The position numbers were made by a program, and so were the translations under genes. From an uncultured Collinsella sp. (GTDB lineage Bacteria; Actinomycetota; Coriobacteriia; Coriobacteriales; Coriobacteriaceae): 8,648 nt of DNA. Positions 1 through 8,176 of the stretch are shown here, in pieces. The stretch lies in contig CATZTY010000032.1 in assembly GCA_958424475.1 (NCBI GenBank), positions 1-8,648 of the forward strand, written 5' to 3'. Positions within the stretch are counted from its first letter, which is position 1. Each line of letters begins with the position of its first letter. The notes beneath the pieces were generated by a model that had not been told where the DNA came from, ran no database searches, and saw only the letters and a program-made list of their open reading frames with translations.

Positions 1-50
1 ACGGCGAGTTAGCCGGCAGGTCGGCATGTCAATCCTGGTCTAACAGAGCC

Positions 51-93
51 TTAAAAAATCATCCCGCGGGGCTTGTGGCTCACGCGGGATGAT
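51..93 (-). terminator. Intrinsic terminator after the membrane-protein gene
   Basis: Bases 58-68 (ATCATCCCGCG) and 83-93 (CGCGGGATGAT) are perfect inverted repeats, giving an 11-bp stem with a 14-base loop. Read on the minus strand, the stem is followed at once by six T residues (complement of 53-58). It begins 6 bases after the TAA stop of the 100-1065 gene, so it should end the exporter/membrane-protein transcript. Confidence 0.9.
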
Positions 94-99
94 GGTCTC

Positions 100-1065
100 T
101 TATTTTTTCTTGTCCTGCTCCAGCAGTTCGGACGGTGTGCGATCGGGCTTGCCGCCGCGGAAAATCTCGCGGCCATGCAGACGATGTTCCAGGTCACGCT
201 CGGCCTTTTCCTCGTCAATCTTGGTCTGGCTCACCACCGGGTCCTCAATCAACGACGACACCGAGTTCACCTGCTTCTGAATGCGCTCGGCGATGGTGTC
301 ATCCATACTCACGATGCGCATCTTCCAGTCGATACTCGTGGCGTTGGATGAGCTCTTGGTCCACACGAACGTCAAAATGGCGCTCTGGTGGCCCCGCGCG
401 GGGAACATGCCAAAGAAGGAATCGTGCTGAATGTTGCTATCCTCGTCGATATAGGCGTGAACGTTATACACCACGCGGTCGATCTTGTCGTTGAGCAGCG
501 CGTTGGTCGCAAGCGCCGCGGCCTGGATCTGCCCGTTGGACAGCAGCTCGAGCTCGTTGGCAGACGATGTGTCCAACACCGTCACCTCGACCGTGCCCGT
601 ACGCTCATCGGCTTCATCGACGGTAAAGTCGAGCGGGAACTGCGTAAAGCCGTTGCCCCACTCGAGTCCACCCTTGAGTGCTGTAGAAACGGTATCAACC
701 GAAACGCTCTCGGACAGGTTGGCGGTATTCAGACGGCGCATCACGCCGTAGCCGATCTGCATGCCCACGATCAGCACCAAAATACCGATGACCACGGCCA
801 TCGCGGTCTTCGTAATGGTATGGCTCACCTGCGAGCCCGAAGGATCGTCCTCGGACAGCGGGTCGATATGTTTTGCCTGGCTCGCGCGGTCCTCGCTGCG
901 CAGCTGTGCTAGCGCCGCTTTGTCACCGCGCTTGGCCGCAGCCTCCTTCTCACGCATGCGCTCGGTACGCTTTTTGGCAAGCGTAGGATCCAAGACGCCG
1001 GATGCATCGATTTCGGAGAATAACTCCGTCACTTCTTCCGGAGTCAAAGGGTTCTTGTCAGCCAT
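100..1065 (-). CDS. Uncharacterised single-pass membrane protein
   Basis: This encodes 321 residues that I do not recognise as a named family. The N-terminal 85 residues are charged and predicted soluble: an acidic helix (about 8-20), then a Lys/Arg/Glu-rich, probably helical stretch (about 30-65). Residues 87-108 form one clear hydrophobic segment (AMAVVIGILVLIVGMQIGYG). The following 210 residues look like a mixed alpha/beta domain, with a charged Lys/Glu/Arg tail at about 280-321. No lipobox, protease motif or nucleotide-binding motif is visible. The ATG at 1065 has an AGGA-type ribosome binding site about 5 bases upstream. The gene starts 19 bases after the exporter stop and ends at a strong terminator, so it is probably co-transcribed with the exporter. 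That pairing suggests an envelope role, but function is unknown. The segment could be a signal anchor with the large domain outside the membrane, but flanking charges (Lys86, Arg110-111) do not settle orientation. Confidence 0.85.
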   Translation of the reverse strand: MADKNPLTPEEVTELFSEIDASGVLDPTLAKKRTERMREKEAAAKRGDKAALAQLRSEDRASQAKHIDPLSEDDPSGSQVSHTITKTAMAVVIGILVLIVGMQIGYGVMRRLNTANLSESVSVDTVSTALKGGLEWGNGFTQFPLDFTVDEADERTGTVEVTVLDTSSANELELLSNGQIQAAALATNALLNDKIDRVVYNVHAYIDEDSNIQHDSFFGMFPARGHQSAILTFVWTKSSSNATSIDWKMRIVSMDDTIAERIQKQVNSVSSLIEDPVVSQTKIDEEKAERDLEHRLHGREIFRGGKPDRTPSELLEQDKKK

Positions 1066-1084
1066 AAACTTCCTGTCATATCAA

Positions 1085-2857
1085 TCAGTCGAGCTCGTGC
1101 GCACGCGCACCTTCGAACTGCATTCGATAGTAACGGGCATAGGTGCCGCCACGGGCGAGAAGCTCCTCGTGCGTGCCACGTTCCACAACGCGACCATGCT
1201 CAACGGTCGCAATCTCATCGGCGTGTTTAATGGTCGAGAGACGGTGGGCGATGATGATTGTGGTACGGCCGCGTGCCAGCTCTTCGAGCGACTCCTGCAC
1301 CGCCTCCTCGCTCTCGTTATCCAAAGCACTCGTCGCCTCGTCCAAGATCAGGATCTTGGGGTTCTTGAGAAACACGCGCGCGATGGCAACGCGCTGCTTC
1401 TGTCCGCCCGAAAGACGGCTGCCGCGCTCGCCCACCACGGTGTCGTAGCCCTGTGGAAGCGATTCGATAAAGGTATCGATATTGGCGCGACGGGCGGCGT
1501 CGGCGATCTCTTCCGCCGTAGCGCTCGGCTTGCCGTAGGCGATGTTCTCGCCAATCGTACCGTCAAACAGATAGACATCCTGCTGCACCAGGCCGATGGC
1601 GCGACGCAGGCTCTGCTGCGTCACATCACGCACGTCCTGGCCGTCGATGCTAATGGATCCGGTAGCCACGTCATAAAAGCGCGGCAGCAGCGAACAGGTC
1701 GTGGACTTGCCGCCGCCCGAAGGGCCAACCAAAGCGATGGTCTGCCCGGGCTTGATGGACAGGTCCATATGGTCGATAACGGGACGCTCGTCGGCATCGC
1801 CCTCGCCCAGCTCGACATCCTCGTAGTTAAAGCACACATCGTGATACTCCACGGCGCCGGCAGTCACCTGCAGATCCGTAGCGCCCGGCTTGTCCTGGAT
1901 ATCCGGCGCGGTCGAGAGCACCTCGTCCATACGCTTAAAGCCGGCGATAGCCTTCTGATACGTTTCGGCCGAATTAACGAGTGTCTCGAGCGGCGTGCAG
2001 AACAGCGAAATATAGAGTGCAAAGGTCGCCATATCGACCGCCTGCAGCTGTCCCTTGGCGACCAGCCAGCCGCCCAGCAGCACCACGATCACATAGAGCA
2101 CACCCGAGAGCAGGCCATACGTCGCGGTATAGACGCCCATGGCGTGATACATGTTCTCCTTGGACGAAAGATAGCGATTGTTGGAGGCGCGGAACTTGAA
2201 GCGTTCGGTCTCCTCATTGGCAAAGCTCTTGACCACGCGCATGCCCGCCAGCGAATCCTGCAGCTGCGCATTGATGCCGCTGATTTTTTTGCGGTTGTCG
2301 CTGAAGACCTCGCGCATGCGCATGTTCTGCCAAAACATGATGACCGCAAACGCCGCCGTCACCACGGCCATGGCGAGCGCCAGGACCGGGGCGATGGTAA
2401 AGAGGATCACAAACGAGCCGATGATCTCGATGCCGCAGATGATGATCCACTCGGGCACGTGATGCGCCGCCTCGCAGATATCGAACAGGTCGTTGACCAC
2501 GCGGCTCATCATGTCGCCCGAGCTGTTGCGGTCGAAGTACGCAAAGCTAAAGCGCTCATACTGGTCGAACAGGTCCTCGCGCATCTTGGACTCCATGTGC
2601 GCGCCCATCACGTGACCCCAATAGCTCACAAAGTAGCGGCAGGCGCAGCGGACGGCATACATCAGCACCAAGCCCACCGCGATCATGCCGAGCGCCTGCA
2701 TAATGGCAGCCTGACCCTGAGTAAATAGCCCACCGGTCAAATTACGCAGAATAATAGGAAAAGCAAGGTCAATGGCGGCAAGCACCAGAGCACAAACAGT
2801 ATCAGCAACAAAAAGCCCCATCTGGGGCTCGTAATACGAAAGAAACCTCTTAAACAT
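1085..2857 (-). CDS. ABC exporter half-transporter (ABCB/MsbA-like, fused TMD-NBD)
   Basis: This is a 590-residue ATP-driven exporter subunit, expected to work as a dimer in the cytoplasmic membrane. The membrane domain (residues 1-300) has six hydrophobic segments at about 14-37, 53-76, 134-157, 158-176, 240-267 and 274-294. The ATPase domain has Walker A GPSGGGKST (378-386), a Q-loop in LVQQDV (423-428), the exporter-type GERG X-loop (476-479), signature LSGGQ (482-486), Walker B ILILDE with catalytic Glu507, and the switch His538. All catalytic residues are present. The start at 2857 (MFKRFLSYYEPQ) is chosen because relatives typically begin this way; an AAGGTGAT-type ribosome binding site precedes it. 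An in-frame ATG at 2956 with a stronger site would add 33 basic residues, but those are encoded inside an inverted-repeat element. Substrate is unknown; drug, lipid or peptide export are all possible. There is no adjacent second half-transporter, so it may be a homodimer. Confidence 0.93.
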   Translation of the reverse strand: MFKRFLSYYEPQMGLFVADTVCALVLAAIDLAFPIILRNLTGGLFTQGQAAIMQALGMIAVGLVLMYAVRCACRYFVSYWGHVMGAHMESKMREDLFDQYERFSFAYFDRNSSGDMMSRVVNDLFDICEAAHHVPEWIIICGIEIIGSFVILFTIAPVLALAMAVVTAAFAVIMFWQNMRMREVFSDNRKKISGINAQLQDSLAGMRVVKSFANEETERFKFRASNNRYLSSKENMYHAMGVYTATYGLLSGVLYVIVVLLGGWLVAKGQLQAVDMATFALYISLFCTPLETLVNSAETYQKAIAGFKRMDEVLSTAPDIQDKPGATDLQVTAGAVEYHDVCFNYEDVELGEGDADERPVIDHMDLSIKPGQTIALVGPSGGGKSTTCSLLPRFYDVATGSISIDGQDVRDVTQQSLRRAIGLVQQDVYLFDGTIGENIAYGKPSATAEEIADAARRANIDTFIESLPQGYDTVVGERGSRLSGGQKQRVAIARVFLKNPKILILDEATSALDNESEEAVQESLEELARGRTTIIIAHRLSTIKHADEIATVEHGRVVERGTHEELLARGGTYARYYRMQFEGARAHELD

Positions 2858-2867
2858 AATCACCTTA

Positions 2868-2887
2868 CGCGGTTTTACCAAACCGCG
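2868..2887 (-). promoter_or_regulatory. Leader hairpin just upstream of the exporter start
   Basis: CGCGGTTT (2868-2875) and AAACCGCG (2880-2887) are a perfect 8-bp inverted repeat around a 4-base loop. In the minus-strand RNA it ends 10 bases before the ATG at 2857, abutting the AAGGTGAT ribosome binding site. There is no T-run after it, so it is not a terminator. It could affect translation initiation or mRNA stability; this role is inferred from position only. Confidence 0.55.
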
Positions 2888-2903
2888 TTTCGTCTCGACG
2901 CTG

Positions 2904-3003
2904 CAAGTGCTCCATTTGGACAATCTGGCCTTCAATCGTCGGTCGCGTATATCCATACGCTTCCCTCCTCTTTTAGGCCACCTTGTCTCAAATGGAGCAC
3001 TTT
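2904..3003. repeat. 100-base inverted-repeat element with possible 5-base target duplication
   Basis: Arms 2905-2930 and 2976-3002 pair over 26 positions with 24 Watson-Crick pairs, one 2x2 mismatch (2924-2925 against 2981-2982) and one bulged base (2988). The outer 14 bases (AAGTGCTCCATTTG and its complement) are perfect. The 45-base centre holds a second perfect hairpin, GCGTAT-ATCC-ATACGC (2945-2960). The pentamer CGCTG occurs directly outside both ends (2899-2903 and 3004-3008), as a target-site duplication would. Read on the minus strand, the centre also carries GAGGAGG (about 2963-2969) seven bases before an ATG at 2956. No transposase is encoded. A palindromic non-autonomous mobile element (MITE/REP-like) is my preferred reading; a structured leader or RNA-stability element for the exporter is the alternative. 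Confidence 0.6.
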
Positions 3004-3022
3004 CGCTGACTTACACAAACCT

Positions 3023-3038
3023 GCGGGATCATCCCCGC
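3023..3038 (-). terminator. Weak terminator-like hairpin after the NUDIX gene
   Basis: GCGGG (3023-3027) and CCCGC (3034-3038) form a 5-bp G+C stem with a 6-base loop, three bases after the NUDIX stop. The minus-strand continuation (AGGTTTGTG) has only a short broken T-run. It may be a leaky terminator or processing site; readthrough into the exporter gene is plausible. Confidence 0.3.
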
Positions 3039-3041
3039 TCG

Positions 3042-3737
3042 TTAAAGCTCCGCTCCGCCTAGTCGGTGCGCGATGCTATCGCATGCCAAGGCGCCCACGA
3101 CGGTCTTGGCGTCTTCGATCTTGCCGTCGAGCACGGCATCGATCAGCTCGTGCAGCGGCACCAGGTCCACGTTGACAAACTCGTCATCATCGGGGTTGGG
3201 CGCATCAAACTCGAGCTTGGTAGCCAAGTAGATGTGGATGATCTCATCGCAAAAACCGCAGGACGTGACAATCGACGTCAAAAAGCGAATACGACCGGCC
3301 CTAAAGCCCGTCTCCTCGTGCAGTTCGCGTTTGGCGCAATCGAGCGGGTCCTCGCCTGGATCGAGCTTGCCGGCGGGAATCTCGACCGTCACGCGGTCGA
3401 TGGCGGTGCGGTACTGACGCACCAGTACGATCTTGCCGCTCTCGGTCAGTGCCACAACGGCCGCCGCACCCGGATGGCGAACGATATCGCGGGCGCTGCG
3501 GTGACCGTTGGGCAGCTCAACCTCAAGACGGTGGACGTCGAGGATCTTGCCCTTCCAGGCGCACTCCTCCGAAAGAATCTTCTCGTGCAGCTCGGCATCA
3601 TGCGGGTCGTCGTCGCCCAGCACCAGCGCCGGCTCGTCAGCGACCTCGCCACCAGGCTCGCCCTCGGCGTGCCCATACATGCGGCTGTCCTCTTCGACGA
3701 TCTGCGCGTCCACGAGCTCTTCGTTCTTCTCGTCCAT
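3042..3737 (-). CDS. NUDIX hydrolase, ADP-ribose pyrophosphatase (NudF) type
   Basis: This 231-residue cytoplasmic enzyme is predicted to cleave ADP-ribose to AMP and ribose 5-phosphate with Mg2+. The complete Nudix box G-x5-E-x7-R-E-L-x-E-E-x-G-F lies at about 123-145, preceded by the VEIPAGKLDPGE segment typical of the NudF group and followed by TSCGFCDEIIHIYLA, which matches the usual TSPGFxDE region in position. The catalytic core resembles B. subtilis NudF from about residue 55 on. The first 50 or so residues form an acidic, low-complexity extension that relatives of about 185-200 residues generally lack. The ATG at 3737 is preferred because AGAGGA lies 9 bases upstream. The ATG at 3746 (three residues longer) would leave almost no spacing to that site. 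The gene starts 21 bases after purD ends, so it is probably in the same transcript. Other NDP-sugar substrates cannot be excluded. Confidence 0.9.
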   Translation of the reverse strand: MDEKNEELVDAQIVEEDSRMYGHAEGEPGGEVADEPALVLGDDDPHDAELHEKILSEECAWKGKILDVHRLEVELPNGHRSARDIVRHPGAAAVVALTESGKIVLVRQYRTAIDRVTVEIPAGKLDPGEDPLDCAKRELHEETGFRAGRIRFLTSIVTSCGFCDEIIHIYLATKLEFDAPNPDDDEFVNVDLVPLHELIDAVLDGKIEDAKTVVGALACDSIAHRLGGAEL

Positions 3738-3758
3738 CCGTCTCATTCCTCTCGGATT

Positions 3759-5063
3759 TTAGGCATCCCAGGCGTCGCGACCGCGCAGCGCGCGCAGGCC
3801 GATGTCGTGACGCAGGGTCTTGCCCTCAAAATCAATCTTCTCGCAGGCCTCGTAGGCAAGGTTGCGAGCGTTCTCGAACGTGTCGCCCAGAGCGGTCACG
3901 GCAAGCACGCGGCCACCATTGGTCACGAGCTGGCCGTCCACCACGGCAGTGCCCGCGTGGTACACGGTCACGTTCTCCATGGCCTCGGCATCCTCAATGC
4001 CAGTGATGACCTTGCCCTTCTCGTAGCTGCCGGGATAGCCCGCGCTCGTCAGGACAACGGCCACGGCCCACTCGTCACGCCAGTCGAGCTCAAGCTGATC
4101 GAGCTCGCAGTTGGCACAAGCCAGCATGACCTCGACCAGGTCGTTCTTAAGGCGCGGCAGCACGACCTGCGTCTCGGGGTCGCCAAAGCGGGCATTGAAC
4201 TCCAGCACCTTGGGGCCGGCAGGCGTGAGCATAAAGCCGCCGTACAGGCAGCCGCGGTAGTCGATACCCTCGGCAGCGAGCTCGGCCACGGTCTGCTCCA
4301 TGACCTTCACCATGGTGGCGTGCTCCTCATCGGTCACGATGGGCACTGGGCTGTAGACGCCCATGCCGCCGGTGTTGGGGCCCTTGTCGCCCTCGAGCGC
4401 GCGCTTGTGGTCCTGCGAGGTAGCCATGGGGCGCACGGTCTTGCCGTCGGTAAAGGCCAGCAGCGAGCACTCAGGGCCGGTCAGCATCTCCTCGATAACC
4501 ACAGTGTTGCCGGCATCGCCAAAGGTGCCGCCAAAGCACTCACGCACGGCCTCCTCGGCCTGCTCAAGTTCGGTCGCCACGATAACGCCCTTGCCCGCGG
4601 CAAGGCCGTCGGCCTTGACGACCAGCGGGGCGCCCTGCTCGCGCACGTAGGCGAGAGCCGAAGCCTCGTCGGTAAACGAACCATAGGCTGCCGTCGGAAT
4701 GCCCGCACGCTCCATAAGCTGCTTGGAGAACAGCTTGGAGCCCTCCATCTGGGCGCCCTCGGCACCCGGGCCAAAGCAGGGAATACCCGCCGCGCGCACG
4801 GCGTCGGCCACGCCCGCCACGAGCGGAGCCTCGGGGCCAATTACCACGAGTCCGCATCCGTGGCTCTGCGCAAACGCCGCCACGGCCGCAGGATCGCAGT
4901 CGTCGAGAACAACGTTCTCGCCGCAGCTCGCGGTGCCGCCGTTGCCCGGCGCGATGTAGAGCTTGCCGGCGCGCGGTGATGCTGCGAGCTTGGCTGCCAA
5001 AGCATGCTCACGGCCGCCGCTGCCCAACAACAGGATGTCGATGGTTTGAGTGTCCGCCTTCAA
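3759..5063 (-). CDS. purD: Phosphoribosylamine--glycine ligase (GAR synthetase)
   Basis: PurD joins 5-phosphoribosylamine and glycine using ATP, an early step of de novo purine synthesis. The 434-residue length is normal for a monofunctional PurD. Visible landmarks are the N-terminal [11 protein letters not shown] loop (about 12-22), GPEAPL (76-81), the ATP-grasp segment [13 protein letters not shown] (148-160), [17 protein letters not shown] (219-235) and the metal/ATP-binding [12 protein letters not shown] (288-299). The start is the TTG at 5063, with AGGAGG five bases upstream. The reading frame stays open to an ATG at 5231, but that extension overlaps the end of purA and the spacer hairpin and lacks PurD character. 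There is no fusion to PurM or PurN. The NUDIX gene follows closely, and purA lies upstream beyond a hairpin-containing spacer of 118 bases. Confidence 0.96.
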   Translation of the reverse strand: MKADTQTIDILLLGSGGREHALAAKLAASPRAGKLYIAPGNGGTASCGENVVLDDCDPAAVAAFAQSHGCGLVVIGPEAPLVAGVADAVRAAGIPCFGPGAEGAQMEGSKLFSKQLMERAGIPTAAYGSFTDEASALAYVREQGAPLVVKADGLAAGKGVIVATELEQAEEAVRECFGGTFGDAGNTVVIEEMLTGPECSLLAFTDGKTVRPMATSQDHKRALEGDKGPNTGGMGVYSPVPIVTDEEHATMVKVMEQTVAELAAEGIDYRGCLYGGFMLTPAGPKVLEFNARFGDPETQVVLPRLKNDLVEVMLACANCELDQLELDWRDEWAVAVVLTSAGYPGSYEKGKVITGIEDAEAMENVTVYHAGTAVVDGQLVTNGGRVLAVTALGDTFENARNLAYEACEKIDFEGKTLRHDIGLRALRGRDAWDA

Positions 5064-5106
5064 GGGTGCCTCCTCTATGGATGAATGGCCCGCTCCGCGC
5101 GAGCCC

Positions 5107-5159
5107 CTTGCAAGCAAATATACCCCTCGGCCGCCCACCCGGGCTGCAAAGGGGTATAT
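5107..5159 (-). terminator. Hairpin between purA and purD, probable weak terminator
   Basis: ATATACCCCT (5118-5127) and AGGGGTATAT (5150-5159) are a perfect 10-bp inverted repeat. The 22-base interior can form a further GCCC/GGGC stem (5133-5136 with 5141-5144). On the minus strand the stem is followed by TTGCTTGC, a poor T-tract. It begins 22 bases after the purA stop and ends 54 bases before the purD TTG. It may terminate part of the purA transcript or act as an attenuator or stabiliser. I see no known purine riboswitch. Confidence 0.5.
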
Positions 5160-5181
5160 CGCAATAACCAAATAGTCCCGA

Positions 5182-6477
<1,296 letters not shown>

Positions 6478-6534
6478 TTACATTCATGGACTGTCTACGC
6501 GCCACGCCGGCACGCAGAAGCACAAAACATTCCC

Positions 6535-6563
6535 AGTATACCCGTGCAACGGGCGCCTGTCCT
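6535..6563 (-). promoter_or_regulatory. Candidate sigma70-type promoter for purA
   Basis: On the minus strand AGGACA (6558-6563, 4 of 6 to TTGACA) and TATACT (6535-6540, 5 of 6 to TATAAT) are separated by 17 bases. Transcription would start near 6528, giving a leader of about 60 bases before purA. The -35 overlaps the dnaB TAG stop. The spacer contains a small inverted repeat, CCCGT-GCA-ACGGG (6541-6553). Inferred from sequence match only. Confidence 0.4.
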
Positions 6564-7953
6564 ACTCCTCGGCATGTGCCCCATCAAGCTCATAGAACTT
6601 GGTGGATGCCGGCAGGAACATCAAGTCGACGTCGCCGATCGGGCCCGAACGGTTCTTGGCCACGACGATGCGCGTAACGCCCTCGTCGGGTCGATCGTCG
6701 CGCGAGGCTTCGGCCTCGTCGGCGGAGCGGTCCAAGAACATAACGATATCGGCATCCTGCTCGATGGAGCCCGATTCACGAAGGTCGGAAAGCTGCGGGC
6801 GCTTGCCGGTACGAGATTCGACCTGACGCGAGAGCTGCGAGAGCGCGATGAGCGGGATCTTGAGCTCCTTGGCCATGATCTTCAGACCACGCGACATCTC
6901 CGAAACCTCGACGGTACGGCTCTCGGAGCGACGTCCCGGCGGAGGACTCACCAGCTGCAGGTAGTCCAGGATGATGATTGCCTTCTCCTTGTTATGGAGC
7001 ATGCGGCGGCTCTTGGCGCGAATCTCGGTCACTGTGGTGCCGGGCGTATCGTCAATCAGAATATCGAGCTTGGACAAGGTCTGCGTGGCCTCGTTGATAT
7101 TGGCCCACTGCTCGGGGCTAATGCGGCCCATGCGGAAGTCACTGATCGAGATCATGGCGTAGGCGCAAATCAGGCGCTGGGCAATTTCCTTGCCCGACAT
7201 CTCCAGCGAGAAGAAGCCGACGGTATAACCAGCAGCGGCAGCGTTAAGTGCCAGGTTCAGAGCGAACGACGTCTTACCTACAGCAGGACGGGCGCCGATG
7301 ATGATGAGCTGGCCCTCGCGGAAGCCCATGAGCATGCGGTCGAGCGACGGAAAGCCAGTGGGCACGCCCGCGGCCTGGCCACCGGCCTGGCACACTTCCT
7401 CGGCCTCGTTATAGGCCTCGACCATAAACTCGGTCAACGTCTTGTAGCTCGACTTGACCTCGCGCGCCGTAACCTTGAGCAGCTTGCTCTCGGCCAGCTC
7501 GACAACCTCTTTGGTGTCGGTGGGGGCGTTATATGCCAGCGCGTTGATCTCGTTAGTGGCGCCGATCAGCTCGCGCAGCATCGAGTCGCGGCGAACGATG
7601 GCGGCATGGTGCTGCCAGTTGACGAGCGACAGAGTCTGGCCCATCAACTCCAAAATGTACGCTTCGCCGCCCACGGCATCGAGCTTGTTGATGCTTCGCA
7701 GGTAATCGATCAGCGAGATGGAGTCGATGGGAATGCGGCTGTTGTACATATCGACCATCGCGGTATAGATGGTCTTATGAATGGGCCGGTAGAAGTCATC
7801 GGGCTGCAGCTCGACCTGGGCTTCTTCGACCACCTCGGGCGATAGCAGCATAGCGGCCAGTACGTTGGCCTCTGCATCTTGGTTTTGGGGAAGACCCAAC
7901 TTTGAGCCGCGGTCCTCGACCGTCAGCCCGGTCTCCCTATCGTCATATGCCAT
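6562..7953 (-). CDS. dnaB: Replicative DNA helicase DnaB
   Basis: DnaB is the hexameric ATP-driven helicase that unwinds DNA ahead of the replication fork and recruits primase. The protein has 463 residues. The DnaB N-terminal domain spans about 18-120 (LPQNQDAEANVLAAML onward), a linker about 130-195, and the RecA-like ATPase the rest. Walker A is GARPAVGKTS (220-229), Walker B IILDY (327-331), the DNA-contact/sensor region SQLSRQVE (372-379), and the arginine-finger segment AKNRSGP (432-438). The protein is continuous, with no intein, although DnaB is a frequent intein host. Three in-frame ATGs (7965, 7959, 7953) are clustered. The last is chosen because AGGA lies about five bases upstream; the first has no ribosome binding site. 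The order rplI-dnaB-purA is as in B. subtilis. Confidence 0.97.
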   Translation of the reverse strand: MAYDDRETGLTVEDRGSKLGLPQNQDAEANVLAAMLLSPEVVEEAQVELQPDDFYRPIHKTIYTAMVDMYNSRIPIDSISLIDYLRSINKLDAVGGEAYILELMGQTLSLVNWQHHAAIVRRDSMLRELIGATNEINALAYNAPTDTKEVVELAESKLLKVTAREVKSSYKTLTEFMVEAYNEAEEVCQAGGQAAGVPTGFPSLDRMLMGFREGQLIIIGARPAVGKTSFALNLALNAAAAGYTVGFFSLEMSGKEIAQRLICAYAMISISDFRMGRISPEQWANINEATQTLSKLDILIDDTPGTTVTEIRAKSRRMLHNKEKAIIILDYLQLVSPPPGRRSESRTVEVSEMSRGLKIMAKELKIPLIALSQLSRQVESRTGKRPQLSDLRESGSIEQDADIVMFLDRSADEAEASRDDRPDEGVTRIVVAKNRSGPIGDVDLMFLPASTKFYELDGAHAEE

Positions 7954-7986
7954 GAGCATCCTCATTCATATCGCTTGCGAGCATCC

Positions 7987-7995
7987 ATAGTATCA
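7987..7995 (-). promoter_or_regulatory. Possible extended -10 promoter element for dnaB
   Basis: The minus strand reads TGATACTAT, a TGn extended -10 with TACTAT matching TATAAT at 4 of 6 positions. No acceptable -35 lies 16-18 bases upstream, where the sequence is G+C-rich. The start would fall near 7980, leaving a leader of about 27 bases. Because rplI ends in a strong terminator, dnaB needs a promoter somewhere in 7954-8104; this is only a candidate. Confidence 0.22.
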
Positions 7996-8053
7996 GCCAC
8001 GGTCCCAAACGCGCCGCGCGCCGCCAATCATCACCGAACCAAACGGATGAACG

Positions 8054-8069
8054 GTCCTGTATATAGGAC
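8054..8069. promoter_or_regulatory. Small palindrome in the dnaB leader, possible operator or promoter core
   Basis: GTCCT (8054-8058) and AGGAC (8065-8069) flank an AT-only-plus-one core, GTATAT. The minus strand contains TATATA/TATACA here, which could be a -10, but upstream -35 matches are poor (3 of 6). The symmetry would suit a dimeric repressor site or a promoter core. It lies about 100 bases before the dnaB start. Confidence 0.25.
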
Positions 8070-8104
8070 TTCGACGCAACGTTCACCATGACGCTCACTC
8101 AGCG

Positions 8105-8144
8105 CAAAAAACAAAAGGGCTCCCTGGTTTCCCAGAGCGCCCTT
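8105..8144 (-). terminator. Intrinsic terminator of rplI
   Basis: Bases 8115-8127 pair with 8132-8144 over 13 positions, with one mismatch and one G-U wobble. In RNA the loop is GAAA, a stable GNRA tetraloop. On the minus strand TTTTGTTTTTT follows (complement of 8106-8116, overlapping the stem foot). The terminator lies about 33 bases after the rplI stop and should separate it from dnaB. Confidence 0.93.
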
Positions 8145-8176
8145 CTTAGAACAAGATTGTTGCGTTGCAGCCAATG

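Noticed and set aside
761..2728. 655-codon open frame on the plus strand
   Set aside because: It lies antisense to the exporter and membrane-protein genes. Its His/Arg/Ala-rich translation has no family motif, and such frames arise from G+C-biased third positions in the true genes.
3066..4979. 637-codon open frame on the plus strand
   Set aside because: It lies antisense to purD and the NUDIX gene, both of which carry complete catalytic motifs. The translation is repetitive Leu/Ala/Gly/His with no domain.
6544..7845. 433-codon open frame on the plus strand
   Set aside because: It is the antisense shadow of dnaB. The composition is typical of reverse-strand reading of high-G+C genes.
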